Source: Streptomyces chrestomyceticus JCM 4735
GTDB lineage: Bacteria > Actinomycetota > Actinomycetes > Streptomycetales > Streptomycetaceae
Reading direction: 5' to 3'
Assembly: GCF_003865135.1 (NCBI RefSeq)
Contig: NZ_BHZC01000001.1
Coordinates: 8,432,001-8,496,000, forward strand
DNA: 64,000 nt
Part shown: positions 9,632 to 18,359 of the stretch, in pieces
How the letters are laid out: every line of letters starts with the position of its first letter
Position numbering within the stretch: position 1 is the first letter of the stretch
Notes under the pieces: model-generated
Told to the model about the DNA's origin: nothing
The model's input: the letters and a program-made list of their open reading frames with translations, nothing else
Database searches by the model: none
Program-made: the position numbers and the translations under genes

Positions 9632-9955
9632 TCAATGGACGGCGCCGTTTTCGATGCACAGGACGCCGGCGACGATCAGGCCGATACCCAACCCCATGAC
9701 CTTGGTGAGGGGTTCGCGGAACAGGACGCGGGCAGCGAGGGCTGCCAGGGCGATGCCGCTGGCAGCCCAGATGCCGTAAGCGGCCCCGAGGGGCATGCCG
9801 TGCTGGAGGGCCAGCGTCAGGAAGGAGAAGGCGAGCACGTAGCCGGTGCAGACGGCGATGTACCACTTCTTGGTGCCGCCGTGTGAGGCCATCCGCAGCG
9901 ACAGTGTGCCGGAGAGCCCGGACAGGATCCCGCAGGCGAGGAAGATCCAGCTCAT
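9632..9955 (-). CDS. Small multidrug resistance (SMR) family transporter, second subunit
   Basis: A 107-residue, four-helix inner-membrane protein of the SMR family (IFLACGILSGLSGTLSLRM, then YVLAFSFLTLALQHGMPLGA and AYGIWAASGIALAALAARV). The membrane-buried glutamate usual at about position 14 is replaced in this chain (GILSGLSGTLS), whereas its partner keeps ILLEVTATLS. That is the pattern of obligate heterodimers in which one subunit carries the key acid. It overlaps the upstream smr stop by four bases and is the last gene of a three-gene operon. Confidence 0.88.
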   Translation of the reverse strand: MSWIFLACGILSGLSGTLSLRMASHGGTKKWYIAVCTGYVLAFSFLTLALQHGMPLGAAYGIWAASGIALAALAARVLFREPLTKVMGLGIGLIVAGVLCIENGAVH

Positions 9956-10311
9956 CGTGTCGCTCCTTCCGTGCGGAGCCGGCGGGCCCGGGCGGCTTGG
10001 AGCCCGAGCTCCACGCACAGCACACCGGCGATGACCAGGACGATCCCCACACCCATCGGCACGGTCAGCGCGTCGCCGAAGACGACGCCGGCGAGCAGGG
10101 CGGTCAGGGCGACGCCGCAGGCGCCCCAGAGCCCGTAAGCGACCCCCAGTTCCATGCCTGCCCGCAGGACACCGGAAAGGGATGAGAAGGAGCCGACGTA
10201 TCCGGCGATGACGAGGGGGTACCAGGCGGGGTGGTCCATGGCGGCCCGCAAGGACAGCGTGGCGGTGACTTCCAGCAGGATCGCCGCGGCGAGCAACAGC
10301 CATTTCTTCAT
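9952..10311 (-). CDS. Small multidrug resistance (SMR) family transporter, first subunit
   Basis: A 119-residue four-helix SMR protein. The proton- and substrate-coupling glutamate is present in AAAILLEVTATLSLRA (about residue 14), with family motifs YVGSFSSLSGVLRAGMELG and AYGLWGACGVALTALLAG. Together with the next gene it makes a paired SMR exporter. Its start overlaps the tetR stop (ATGA), so tetR, smr1 and smr2 are translationally coupled. Pairs of this kind export cations, quaternary amines, guanidinium-type compounds or, as in MdtIJ, spermidine. Confidence 0.9.
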   Translation of the reverse strand: MKKWLLLAAAILLEVTATLSLRAAMDHPAWYPLVIAGYVGSFSSLSGVLRAGMELGVAYGLWGACGVALTALLAGVVFGDALTVPMGVGIVLVIAGVLCVELGLQAARARRLRTEGATR

Positions 10312-10853
10312 CGGGGCATCTTGTCCTTCAGGAGCGTTTCGGCAACGGTCAGCAGTTCGGCGCGGTCGCGGTCCGGGACGGGGAAGACGCCGGTGGCCGC
10401 GGCGGCCCAGTACGCGTCGGCCAGCAACCGCGCGGCGGTGAGCCGGGCGCGGACCGGTCCCGGGAGGGAGCCGGGCAGCGTGAGCCAGGGCTCCAGACGC
10501 CGGACCCAGGTCGCGGTCAGGGCCTGGCGGTACAGGGCGTTGGTGTAGATCGCATAGTCCGCGCGATCGAACCGCCCGTTCAGCGCCACCTCGACGTAGG
10601 CGCGGATCCGCTGATGCGGCGAGGCCGCTTCGGGCGACTGTCCGAGACGGCCTCGCAACAACGCCTCCCAGCGCCCGGCGACGTGATCGACGACGCCCAG
10701 CATCAAGGCTTCCTTGGTCGGAAAGTGGTACATCAGCCCCGGTTTGGTCAGCCCCACCTGCTTGGCAGTGGCGTCCAGGGTGATCGTGCCTCCCTCGGCC
10801 CGGAGCAGCTCAAGGGCGCCGTCCAGAATCCGGTCCTTCGTGGTACTCACCAT
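10308..10853 (-). CDS. TetR-family repressor of the paired-SMR operon
   Basis: A 181-residue TetR protein with the HTH at LLRAEGGTITLDATAKQVG to TKPGLMYHFPTKEALML (about residues 17-52) and a short ligand domain with YAIYTNALYRQAL. It is the first gene of an operon with the two SMR genes, each overlapping the next by four bases. A perfect 9-bp-arm palindrome lies six bases upstream of its start and is the expected autoregulatory operator. Confidence 0.92.
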   Translation of the reverse strand: MVSTTKDRILDGALELLRAEGGTITLDATAKQVGLTKPGLMYHFPTKEALMLGVVDHVAGRWEALLRGRLGQSPEAASPHQRIRAYVEVALNGRFDRADYAIYTNALYRQALTATWVRRLEPWLTLPGSLPGPVRARLTAARLLADAYWAAAATGVFPVPDRDRAELLTVAETLLKDKMPR

Positions 10854-10858
10854 GCCGG

Positions 10859-10884
10859 AACTTTACCATCCGGAAGGTAAAGTT
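10859..10884. promoter_or_regulatory. Perfect palindromic operator for tetR-smr
   Basis: AACTTTACC (10859-10867) and GGTAAAGTT (10876-10884) are perfect 9-bp arms with an 8-bp spacer, immediately before the tetR-smr operon. Its length, symmetry and position are typical of a TetR operator. Confidence 0.75.
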
Positions 10885-10977
10885 CTTACGGGGCTGACGG
10901 CGGGGTACCGCGGCACGCACCCCGGTCCCCGGCGGAACGGCATATGTCCAACGAGCCCTGGGGGAAGGGCTCGAAGA

Positions 10978-11185
10978 TCCCCACACGGCCCCCGGCCGAC
11001 AAGGGCGGCGTTACGCTGCGCCAGGTCACGTATCACCTGGTTTCCGAAGGCACGCTGCCGCGCTCTGCGCCGATGCACCGCCGTCTGTCCGCGCGCTGGC
11101 CAAGGCCCGCCGGGAGGGCCGGTTCCCCGGCCTGATCGACGCCGCCCGGGAGAACCACGCCCCGCCCGCCTGGGACGGCGCGGAC
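10978..11185 (+). pseudogene. Relic of a conserved actinobacterial protein (LAKARREGRFP type)
   Basis: One frame reads GVTLRQVTYHLVSEGTLPRS and APMHRRLSAR; after about 11096 another frame continues LAKARREGRFPGLIDAARE and HAPPAWDGADLL. From memory this matches a conserved protein of phage-like or integrated elements (LRQVHYRLVSAG, LAKARREGRFPDLID). Both ends are missing and at least one frameshift is present, so it is a dead fragment. Recognition is from recalled motifs, not a search. Confidence 0.5.
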
Positions 11186-11192
11186 TTGTTAG

Positions 11193-11431
11193 CTCGAAGA
11201 CAGGCTCGGGGAGGAGATCGTGCGCCGCCACCACCGTGTGGTGCCGTTCTGGGCGCCGGGAGAACGGGAGGCCTCGCCGACCTTGCGATTCCTCTCGGGG
11301 CGATTCCTCTGGTCGGCGACTACCAGCTCGACATGCCTTCCCTCGCTGATGCGGCAACGTCGGGCGAGAACGCGGCGAGGGCGGTTCTCGCGAGCCTGAA
11401 TCACCGAGGACGAGCTCGTCGCCCGAGGTAA
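11193..11431 (+). pseudogene. C-terminal relic of a flavin-containing amine oxidase
   Basis: Two frames together give LEDRLGEEIVRRHHRVVPFW and later VGDYQLDMPSLADAATSGEN followed by AARAVLASL. The second part is the FAD-binding C-terminal signature of flavin amine oxidases and related desaturases (GDYxxxPSxxGAxxSGxxAA). Everything upstream is missing and it is joined directly to an unrelated relic. The tail is followed by the tetR gene at 11552. Confidence 0.5.
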
Positions 11432-11544
11432 GGAGCCCTGATGACGGCTCTTCTGGGCCTGCGAACCGCACGCCGCGGAGTGGCACCGGCGCACTGCCCC
11501 AGTTCGGAGGCGTCGGGCGGGCTGGGGAAGCGATTGATACGATG

Positions 11545-11559
11545 TCGAATCGTGTTCGA
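11545..11559. promoter_or_regulatory. Operator-like TCGAA-N5-TTCGA box over the tetR start
   Basis: TCGAA-TCGTG-TTCGA spans the proposed GTG start (11552) of the following tetR gene. A nearly identical box (13 of 15 bases) occurs at 14259-14273 in front of the FAD oxidoreductase gene, which suggests a common binding protein. Confidence 0.5.
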
Positions 11560-12172
11560 GAGCAGCGCGGCAAACCGGGGGCAGAAGCGTACGTCCGGCG
11601 TCCAGCGCCGTGGCCAGGAGCGACGGCGCGCGATCCTCGACGCAGCCGAGGCCTTGCTCGCCGAGCAGGGCTACGAGGCCGCCACGCTCAAGGCGATCGG
11701 TGAGCGCGCGGGCATCCCGACCGCGTCGATGTACCACTACTTCCCCGACCGGCACCAGGTCGAGGCCGAGCTCCTTCGGCGGCACATGACCGAGCTCGAC
11801 ACGCGCATCACGGCCATGCTGGAGAAGCCCGAGGCTCAGACGCTGCGCGAGGCGGTCGACGCGATGATCGACGTCCTGTGCGACTACTACCGTGCGCATC
11901 GGAGCTGCACCGAGCTGTGGTTCACGGGCCGCCACCAGATGCTCGTCGAGCTGGTGCGGTCCTTCGACGACGTACAGGCGGAGCGCCTGTGGCGCCATCT
12001 GGTCAACCGCGGCCTCGCCTCCGCCGACACTCCGCGGCTCGCCGTACAGCTCTCCTTCGAGGTGGGCAATCGCCTCTTCGACGTGGCTTTCCGCCGCACA
12101 CCACAGGGCGACGGCGCAACGATCGGCGAAGCGCGGCGCCTCATCACCGCGTATCTGGAGTCGTACTCCTGA
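11552..12172 (+). CDS. TetR-family transcriptional regulator
   Basis: A 206-residue regulator. The DNA-binding domain runs from RRAILDAAEALLAEQGYEAA through AIGERAGIPTASMYHYFPDR (about residues 24-65), followed by a TetR C-terminal domain (ELWFTGRHQMLVELVRSFDD). The GTG at 11552 is used because sequence before it does not look coding; an open frame extends to 11441. It lies between two oxidoreductase-related loci: a dead flavin oxidase fragment upstream and the live FAD oxidoreductase at 12883-14199. A shared palindromic box links it to the latter. Confidence 0.87.
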   Translation: MFESSAANRGQKRTSGVQRRGQERRRAILDAAEALLAEQGYEAATLKAIGERAGIPTASMYHYFPDRHQVEAELLRRHMTELDTRITAMLEKPEAQTLREAVDAMIDVLCDYYRAHRSCTELWFTGRHQMLVELVRSFDDVQAERLWRHLVNRGLASADTPRLAVQLSFEVGNRLFDVAFRRTPQGDGATIGEARRLITAYLESYS

Positions 12173-12221
12173 CAGGGTTCGCAGGAAAGTGCGTTCCTCG
12201 CTTCCGCCGTCGCAGGCAGTT

Positions 12222-12880
12222 GTGAGAGGCAGGCCCGGCCTGCAGGACGACACGTTCTACGGCGTCACCCGCAGGAGTGCCCGCCGCTGGCACGCCCTTG
12301 CGTCGGCCGCCAGCTCAGCGCCGACACAACCACTGGCTGTCCGAGCGCCGTGCAGGCTGATCCTGCTCGCACATCTCTTCCTCTACCTCATGCTCACCAC
12401 GGTCGCCTTCTCGACCGCGTCCCCGGATCGCTTAGGAACCTGGGCGCGGCGCGAGACGCGAGGCACGACGCTCCAGCGGTACGTGTACGGGACGGCACCC
12501 GGGCCGGGAGTCTCGCTCTTCATCGCGACAGGCGCGCCGGTCGTAGCGATGGTGTGGCTGCCGGGCCACGTCGGTTCCGTGCTCGAACCGGCGCCCCGCC
12601 CGGCAGCGGCGCTCGTCCTGGTCGCCAACGCCTGGATCTGCGTGGCCGTGTCCTTCGCGGTCGCGTTCCAGGCGGACAGTCTCGTGGAAGACGAGGGAGC
12701 GCTTGAATTCCGGGCCGAGAACCCGCGTTCTGGAGCGACTGCCTCTACTTCGCCTTCTCCGTCATGACGACGTTCGGCATCACCGACGTCGCGCTCACCT
12801 CCCGAGAGATGCGCCGTACCGTGACGGTCGACTCCTGCGTCGCATTCGTCTTCGACACCGTCACCGTGGCGAGCCTGGCT
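12222..12880 (+). pseudogene. Frameshifted DUF1345-type membrane protein
   Basis: Frame one gives membrane segments LILLAHLFLYLMLTTVAF, SLFIATGAPVVAMVWLP and LVLVANAWICVAVSFAVAF, ending near FRAENP. After about 12724 another frame carries FWSDCLYFAFSVMTTFGITD and SREMRRTVTVDSCVAFVF, which is the DUF1345 C-terminal signature. The gene is thus split by a frameshift and its extreme C-terminus runs into the convergent oxidoreductase stop at 12883. The function of the family is unknown; it is an integral membrane protein. Confidence 0.6.
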
Positions 12881-12882
12881 CC

Positions 12883-14199
12883 TCAGCGCCGGCGACCCAG
12901 GCGGTCCGAAACGCGGTCGACCACCCACCCGGCCTTCAGCGCCGTCGCGCCGAGTGCGAGCGAGGGCATGTACGGCGGTCGCGGCCGCCAGATCGCGCGC
13001 AGGTCGTCGTGGATCTCGTCACCGGCGAGCCGGTCGGCCAGCAGCGTGCCGACGTAGGGCGACTGAGACAGCCCGTGACCGTTGCAGCTGACGGCGTAGA
13101 AGACGTTCTTCGCGGCCTCTCCAGCGACCGGGAGGAAGGACGTCATGGCCACCCACCCGCCCCACGCCCGACGAGGCGCGACGTAGCCGAGCGACGGGAA
13201 CCGCTCGTGGAAGCCCTGGACGAGATCCGCCACCACCGCGCGATCCGGCTCGTGGGCACCCAGCGCCGGCGGCGCCGCCTGGAGCCGACGGGTACCGAAC
13301 ATGATCGTGCCGCGAGCGGTGCGCCGGTAGTTCTCGAGAATCGTGTGCGGGGTGATGATGCCGGTACGGCTTGTCCAGCCGATCGCCGCCAGCCGGTCGG
13401 GATCGACCGGCTCGGTCTCCACCAAGCTGGTCCAGACGGGCGTGATACCGCTCGGGGCGATCTCCAGGTCGCGGGAGTGGGCGTTGGTCGCGAGCACGAC
13501 CCGCTCGGCGTGGACGCGCCCGCCCGGCACGCTGAGCACGACGCTTGTGCTGTCCGGCTCGACGGCTTGCACGGCCGTCCGCTCGAACACCTTCGCACTC
13601 GACGCCAGCAGTGCGGCCCTGAGTCCGAATGCGAGCTTCCCGGGGTTCAGCAGGCCACCGCCCCGCTCGAAGATGCCGCCCAGGAACGTTCCCGGCAGGC
13701 CGAAGTCACGGCCGTCGACGAATTCCACGTCCGCCCCCGCGTCGCGGAGGATCTGCATGTTCTTCCTCAAGTGCCGGAGTTGTCCGGTGGAGACAGCGGC
13801 GATGACGTTGCCCGTGGGGTCGTACTCGCAGTCAATGGCGAGGCGCCCGATCAGTCCTTCGGTGAACTTCGCCGCACTCTCGCCATACCGGACGAGGTCG
13901 CGCAGCCGGCTTCGGTACAGCAGGCGCAACAGTTGGGGGTCTCCGGCCAAGGCATTCGACAAGTAGCCCGCGTTGCGTGAACTCGCACCCCAGCCGCAAT
14001 ACCCGGCCTCGAGCAGAACCACATCGACTCCGCGCTCCGCGAGCCGGAGCGCCGCCGCCATCCCGACAAGACCACCGCCGACGACTGCGACATCGCACCG
14101 GACCTCGCCTTCCAGCGCCGGCGCGAAATCGGTGGGCCGATCGGTCCACCCGGTGAACGCCGAGTAGGTCAAACCGTCGGTGGACGCGTTCTTCGCCAC
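12883..14199 (-). CDS. FAD-dependent oxidoreductase (DadA/PuuB-like amine oxidase group)
   Basis: A 438-residue D-amino-acid-oxidase-fold flavoenzyme. The dinucleotide-binding motif is CDVAVVGGGLVGMAAALRLA (about residue 36), followed by GASSRNAGYLSNAL, where a RNAG/RNGG segment is conserved in gamma-glutamylputrescine oxidases and related enzymes. The C-terminal FAD contact is YAVSCNGHGLSQSPYVGTLL. It probably oxidises a secondary or primary amine and releases H2O2. Start GTG 14199 follows GAGGCGAGGGA. A palindromic box like the one at the tetR start lies 60 bp upstream, so it is probably the target of that TetR. With the decarboxylase and SMR pair it hints at polyamine turnover. Confidence 0.85.
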   Translation of the reverse strand: MAKNASTDGLTYSAFTGWTDRPTDFAPALEGEVRCDVAVVGGGLVGMAAALRLAERGVDVVLLEAGYCGWGASSRNAGYLSNALAGDPQLLRLLYRSRLRDLVRYGESAAKFTEGLIGRLAIDCEYDPTGNVIAAVSTGQLRHLRKNMQILRDAGADVEFVDGRDFGLPGTFLGGIFERGGGLLNPGKLAFGLRAALLASSAKVFERTAVQAVEPDSTSVVLSVPGGRVHAERVVLATNAHSRDLEIAPSGITPVWTSLVETEPVDPDRLAAIGWTSRTGIITPHTILENYRRTARGTIMFGTRRLQAAPPALGAHEPDRAVVADLVQGFHERFPSLGYVAPRRAWGGWVAMTSFLPVAGEAAKNVFYAVSCNGHGLSQSPYVGTLLADRLAGDEIHDDLRAIWRPRPPYMPSLALGATALKAGWVVDRVSDRLGRRR

Positions 14200-14258
14200 G
14201 GTGTCCCTCGCCTCCCGCCCTCCGTGCGCGGCGGAGAGCAAGTCGTCAAATGTCAATC

Positions 14259-14273
14259 TCGAATCTGGTTCGA
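14259..14273. promoter_or_regulatory. Operator-like TCGAA-N5-TTCGA box before the FAD oxidoreductase
   Basis: TCGAA-TCTGG-TTCGA sits 60 bp upstream of the GTG at 14199, with one further paired base on each side (CTCGAA/TTCGAG). It differs at two spacer bases from the box at 11545-11559. Confidence 0.5.
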
Positions 14274-14852
14274 GTTTACACTGTGGCGCCCCCTCCCGGT
14301 CACGTCGGCCGGACGCCGCGTGCGTCACTTGCGGACGCACCTCCCGCACCGGATGCCGCCTGCCGGTGGCAACGGGTCCGACGCCGCCCACTCATCGTCG
14401 GCCGGCGGTGCGCAGCGCGCATGTCCGAGGCTGGTCGGTGCGACGCACGCAACTTGCTCAGCCTCCGAGCGCCGCCGCCGCGATCTCGGCGAACATCAGC
14501 ATGAACGCACCAGCCGTGATCCGGTCACGAGCCTTTGGGTGTCACGCTTCACTCCTGGGCGGATGGTTGCGGGCCGGCCCGAGGTGCTCGACGGTCCATA
14601 TCGTCGGTCAAATAGGGACAGATGAGCCTGACTTGCTCATATTTGGGCGGCCTGGCCATCCAGCGGGAGCCGTGGTTGAAGATTGAAACTCCCCGCGTTC
14701 TCCCCAAGTCCCTTCGCGGGCTTCCTCGAATGAGGGCGGCGACCGGAGTGTATTCGATGCGCCCGCACCGATATGATTGCATCGAAACCATCGTGCTGTC
14801 TCACCCGTACGCCCCTGACCTGCGACGAAGCCCAGGAAGTAGCCTGATCCGC

Positions 14853-14978
14853 ATGTTGTCCGAAGTCATCGCGACCCGCTACGTCACGCCCTTGCGTGAA
14901 GGCGGGTCGCTTCCGGGGATCGTCGAGGCCGACGATCTCGGTACGTACGTCATGAAGTCGTCTACCAGACCGGGCTGA
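14853..14978 (+). pseudogene. N-terminal relic of a HipA-like kinase
   Basis: From ATG 14853 the frame reads MLSEVIATRYVTPLREGGSL then PGIVEADDLGTYVMK. This matches, from memory, the start of a widespread Streptomyces HipA-like kinase family protein, in which YVMK precedes the phosphate-binding loop. After about 38 residues the similarity stops (SSTRPG, stop). Only the first tenth of the gene remains. Confidence 0.5.
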
Positions 14979-15814
14979 CCTGCGGGTATGTGGCCCTTCG
15001 GGCCTCTGACCTGCGCAGAACGATCCTTCGGCGTCTTTCGGCGTCGTGCCGCGTTACGCAGCCGATTCTCCCCAGCCGCTCCCCAGCGGCCTCCATACTC
15101 CCCGGATTCTCCCCAGAGAGGACTGGCCGTGAGGGGCGGGGACGCGGGCAATCAGTCCTTACGGAGACTTTTGGTGAGTACGCTGCGTGACCCGGGAGGG
15201 CTGGGTGTGGGACGGCGAAACGGCCCGCAGTTTCTTCGTCTGCTGGTGGTACAGGACTCATTGTGGTGCTGACCTGTTGCGTCGGCACATGCCACGGGCG
15301 CTCGGGGAGTGTTGGTCCGCGTATGGTCCGGATCTTGGTACCAGCACCGGAGCTGGTGATGGGCCGCTCGGTGCGGTGCTGGAGAGGGGCGGGGTGGTGA
15401 CACGAGGCCGGTGACGTCGTGCTGATCGGGCAGTCGCCGAACAGAGGGACTCGGGGAAATGCTGTCTCTCCACTCATCATGGCGCGCACGGAACGGGCGG
15501 GGCCGGCGCAGGCGTTTCCGGGCAGCCCGGCACCAATGCGGGACGCGTTGAGCGGTACCACATGGCACATGGCGTAGAAGCATGATCCAAAACGAGTGAG
15601 TACGCCCGGGCATCGCGTACAAGGAGACAGCGCACGGTGAATCGTCGGGCCGGGGCAAGTACGCGGTGATACCGGAGGGTGGTCACCGGGGCGTACAGAC
15701 GACGGCGTGCGTCCGTGGACAAGGGCGCCGCCGCTATTCCGCGTCCGCGTTGCCCGGACGGGGTACACGAAAGGCGCACCGGTCACCGGGCGGCGGCCCG
15801 CCGCCCGGACCGCG
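14979..15814. other. Gene-free interval
   Basis: No reading frame on either strand shows a recognisable domain, a ribosome binding site with a matching start, or steady actinobacterial codon bias. Long open frames here are low-complexity Arg/Pro/Gly products. It is probably decayed sequence between relics. Confidence 0.45.
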
Positions 15815-16190
15815 ATGAGCTGTTCCTTGGGGGGATCGACGATCGCCGCACGAATCCACCCGCATGCCCGGGCCGAGTACCTCCTGCCGCATCGCCATGA
15901 GACCGTCTTCTGGGCCCGCTGGCTGACCACCGCTTTCCTGGCCCGCGCCGACCCGCCGTCAGCCGACTCCGGCGATGCCGCGCTGATCGTCACCGAACTG
16001 GTCGCCAATGTCATCCGGCACACCGAGAGCCGTTGCCGTCTGAGTCTGTGTGCCGGCCCTGGATATTCCCGCTCACCGTGCACACCGAGAGCGGCCGGGG
16101 TCTGGTCATCGTGCACGCCCTCACCCAGCACCTGGAGATCGTCGATGATCCGTGGGAAGACCGTCCGCGCCGCCCTCGCCGCACCCTGAA
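15815..16190 (+). pseudogene. Broken anti-sigma-type histidine-kinase-like ATPase
   Basis: ARIHPHARAEYLLPHRHETV and GDAALIVTELVANVIRHTES carry the N-box of the RsbW/HATPase_c_2 family common in Streptomyces. The G1 region that should follow (DxGxG) is missing; another frame resumes at TESGRGLVIVHALTQHLEIV, the G2 part. A deletion plus frameshift therefore removed the ATP-lid core. It lies close to a STAS gene, as such genes usually do. Confidence 0.6.
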
Positions 16191-16613
16191 GCCACCTCCC
16201 AGGGGCAGGCGAACTCGGGCGCGGGGCGGGACAGGCGGCAGCCGGACCGGCCGGCGCGGCTGCTGAACCGGCGCGTGCCCCGGACGGAGAACGAGGCGTC
16301 CGGTCGCCGGCTCGCCCATGGCCTCAACTGGCTCCGAACCGACGCCTGTCATCCGCGCTTCATCGAGACGCTGCCCGCCGTGGAAGGCGCTATGAGCGGG
16401 CAGTCTGTGCCGGTCGAGGGTGAGGAGCCCGCTCGATGTAGTACGGAACTGGTCGGCGTTCATTCGTACGGGGTAACCGGCGAGGGTCTGAGCAGATGCA
16501 CCCGGCACACCTGGCTATCTTCGACCCGTCGCCCCTGGACCCCGGGTGCTGTCTGTTCAGCACACGATCTCGTCACCATCCGGGCGCGGGGCGTGCCGAT
16601 CCAGGACTACGCC
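16191..16613 (+). other. Interval without a recognisable gene
   Basis: An open frame runs through this interval into the STAS gene at 16614, but its translation (Arg/Pro/Gly-rich, no conserved motif) does not look like a domain. I treat it as leader or decayed sequence. Confidence 0.4.
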
Positions 16614-17048
16614 ATGGCGAAGACCACACGCCGCATAGCCGGATCCCAGGCTTCATCCGGCTCTGGGAATGTTTACGGACCAGGCGACCACAAACCCCCT
16701 TATGCCGTGCAGGGGTTCACCGTGATCGAGCTGCGCGGCGACCTCGACCTGTTCACCTCCGATCACGCCAGTACTTTGCTGGAGGCCGCCTTCACTCTCC
16801 CCGGCCCCCGGATGCTGGCGGACCTCCGACCGGTGGACTTCTTCGACGGCTCAGCCCTGTCCCTGCTGTGCCGGGCCCGCCGACGCGCCGTGGCACACGG
16901 CGGCTACCTGGGGCTGGTTTGCGTTCGTCCCTGGCACCTGCGCATCCTGTGCCTGGCCGGGCTGAGCGAAGTTCTCTGCCCGCGGCCCACGGTCGATCAG
17001 GCAATCGCGGCGGCCCTGCTCCACTTGGAGGGCCGAACTCGCCCCTGA
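16614..17048 (+). CDS. STAS-domain anti-sigma factor antagonist
   Basis: A 144-residue protein with one STAS domain: FTVIELRGDLDLFTSDHAST, RMLADLRPVDFFDGSALSLL and RPWHLRILCLAGLSEVLCP. The serine in FFDGSALSLL is at the site phosphorylated in SpoIIAA/RsbV antagonists. In the family the unphosphorylated form binds an anti-sigma kinase and frees a sigma factor. The nearby kinase-like gene (15815) is broken, so its partner would be elsewhere. The ATG at 16614 gives a short N-terminal tail before the domain; weak ribosome binding site. Confidence 0.82.
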   Translation: MAKTTRRIAGSQASSGSGNVYGPGDHKPPYAVQGFTVIELRGDLDLFTSDHASTLLEAAFTLPGPRMLADLRPVDFFDGSALSLLCRARRRAVAHGGYLGLVCVRPWHLRILCLAGLSEVLCPRPTVDQAIAAALLHLEGRTRP

Positions 17049-17074
17049 CGCAACCCTCGATGTTCACTCGACGC

Positions 17075-17340
17075 GCTCGACGAGCGGACCGTCGTCGTTC
17101 CCGGCACCGGCCCCCCGACATCGTCATTCCGTCGCCGGCCCGCTCCCTGGCGGCCGTCCACGAACAACGACGATCCTTGGAAGCCCAGATCAGCGAACTG
17201 TTGGAGGCACACCCTCTGCACCAGGTCCTGACCTCAATGCCGGGGCTCGCGGTCAGGACCGCCGCCGTCCTGCTGGTCACCGTCGGCGGCGGCACCTTCC
17301 ACGAATCCGGAAAACACCTCGCTTCGCTTGACGAAAGACG
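17075..17340 (+). pseudogene. Relic of an IS110-family transposase
   Basis: Two frames give LDERTVVVPGTGPP and then SLAAVHEQRRSLEAQISELL followed by HPLHQVLTSMPGLAVRTAAV. This is the linker and start of the C-terminal domain of IS110-type transposases (SMPGIGVRTGARIL in relatives). The frame changes at the C-run near 17112 and similarity ends at GKHLASLDE near 17328. It is unrelated in sequence detail to the complete IS110-type copy at 24.7 kb. Confidence 0.6.
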
Positions 17341-17467
17341 TAGAGGTCCCCCCCCGGGGAAGAGTAGTTTAGTGATAAGCCAGTCCCCGCCCGGGTGGTA
17401 TTCCACCCAGACCCCGTAGTGTGCTTCCGGCCACGGTTGCTGGCACCGTCCTGACCGGAGGCCGCCC

Positions 17468-18280
17468 ATGTCCAGCTCACCCATTCCGCCGCCGGATCCG
17501 TCCGCGAAGAACGGTCCTTCCCGGCTGCCGCGCGAGGCGCGGATCACCGCCGCGCTGATCGACCTCGCCGACACCCTGGTCGATGACTTCGACCCCGCCG
17601 AATTCCTCTACCGCGTCGCCGAACACTGCATGGACCTGCTCGACATCGGCGACGCCGGTGTCATGCTCGCCCTGCCCGGCGGACCGCTACGCCTGGTCGC
17701 CGCCTCCTCCGAACGCGTACGCCTGGTCGAACTCTTCGAACTCGACGCCAGCGAAGGCCCCTGCTGCACCGCCTTCCACCAGGCCACCTCCGTCGACCAC
17801 ACCCTCAACGCCACACCCTCACCGCGCTGGCCGCGCTTCAGCACCCGCGCCCACTCCGCCGGCTACACCTCTGTGCACGCCACTCCCATCCGGCTTCGCG
17901 CCGACACCATCGGCGTGCTCAACCTCTTCCGCCGTGTCCCCGGGCCGCTGCTGCAAACCGACCGGCACCTGGCCCGCGCCCTGGCCGACGCCACCGCCAT
18001 CTCCCTGCTCCAGCAGACCACCCTCGACCAGCACCGCACCGTCCGCGCCCAGCTCGAAAAAGCCCTGGACACCCGCACCATCATCGAACAGGCCAAAGGC
18101 TTCCTGACCGCCCGCCACGAAACCGACCCCGACACCGCCTTCCACCACATGCGCGCCCACGCCCGCCACCACCACCTGCGCCTGGTCGACCTCGCCCGCG
18201 ACATCGTCAACGGAACTACTGTTATCCCGCCTCACCCTGCCGCCGGGGCCCCCGAACCACCTGGGCAGGGAACGCGGTGA
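17468..18280 (+). CDS. GAF-ANTAR protein
   Basis: A 270-residue cytoplasmic regulator. A GAF sensory domain (about residues 30-185; LLDIGDAGVMLALPGGPLRL, ASEGPCCTAFHQATSVDHTL) is followed by an ANTAR domain (about 195-250; ALDTRTIIEQAKGFLTARHE, then AFHHMRAHARHHHLRLVDLA). ANTAR domains bind paired RNA hairpins and promote antitermination; GAF would sense a ligand or redox state. The EGPC cysteine context is shared by all five such proteins in this cluster. ATG 17468 is preceded by GGAGG. The tail is proline-rich and variable. Confidence 0.9.
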   Translation: MSSSPIPPPDPSAKNGPSRLPREARITAALIDLADTLVDDFDPAEFLYRVAEHCMDLLDIGDAGVMLALPGGPLRLVAASSERVRLVELFELDASEGPCCTAFHQATSVDHTLNATPSPRWPRFSTRAHSAGYTSVHATPIRLRADTIGVLNLFRRVPGPLLQTDRHLARALADATAISLLQQTTLDQHRTVRAQLEKALDTRTIIEQAKGFLTARHETDPDTAFHHMRAHARHHHLRLVDLARDIVNGTTVIPPHPAAGAPEPPGQGTR

Positions 18281-18359
18281 CGTGCCCCTGTAGCGTCGGC
18301 GCGATCCGGCCCCCTTGTGCACAGCACCCCGTATGCGTTTCGGCATGACGCGTGCCATC

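Noticed and set aside
14962..16131. 389-codon minus-strand frame
   Set aside because: No motif, no ribosome binding site, and it opposes a recognisable broken anti-sigma ATPase on the plus strand.
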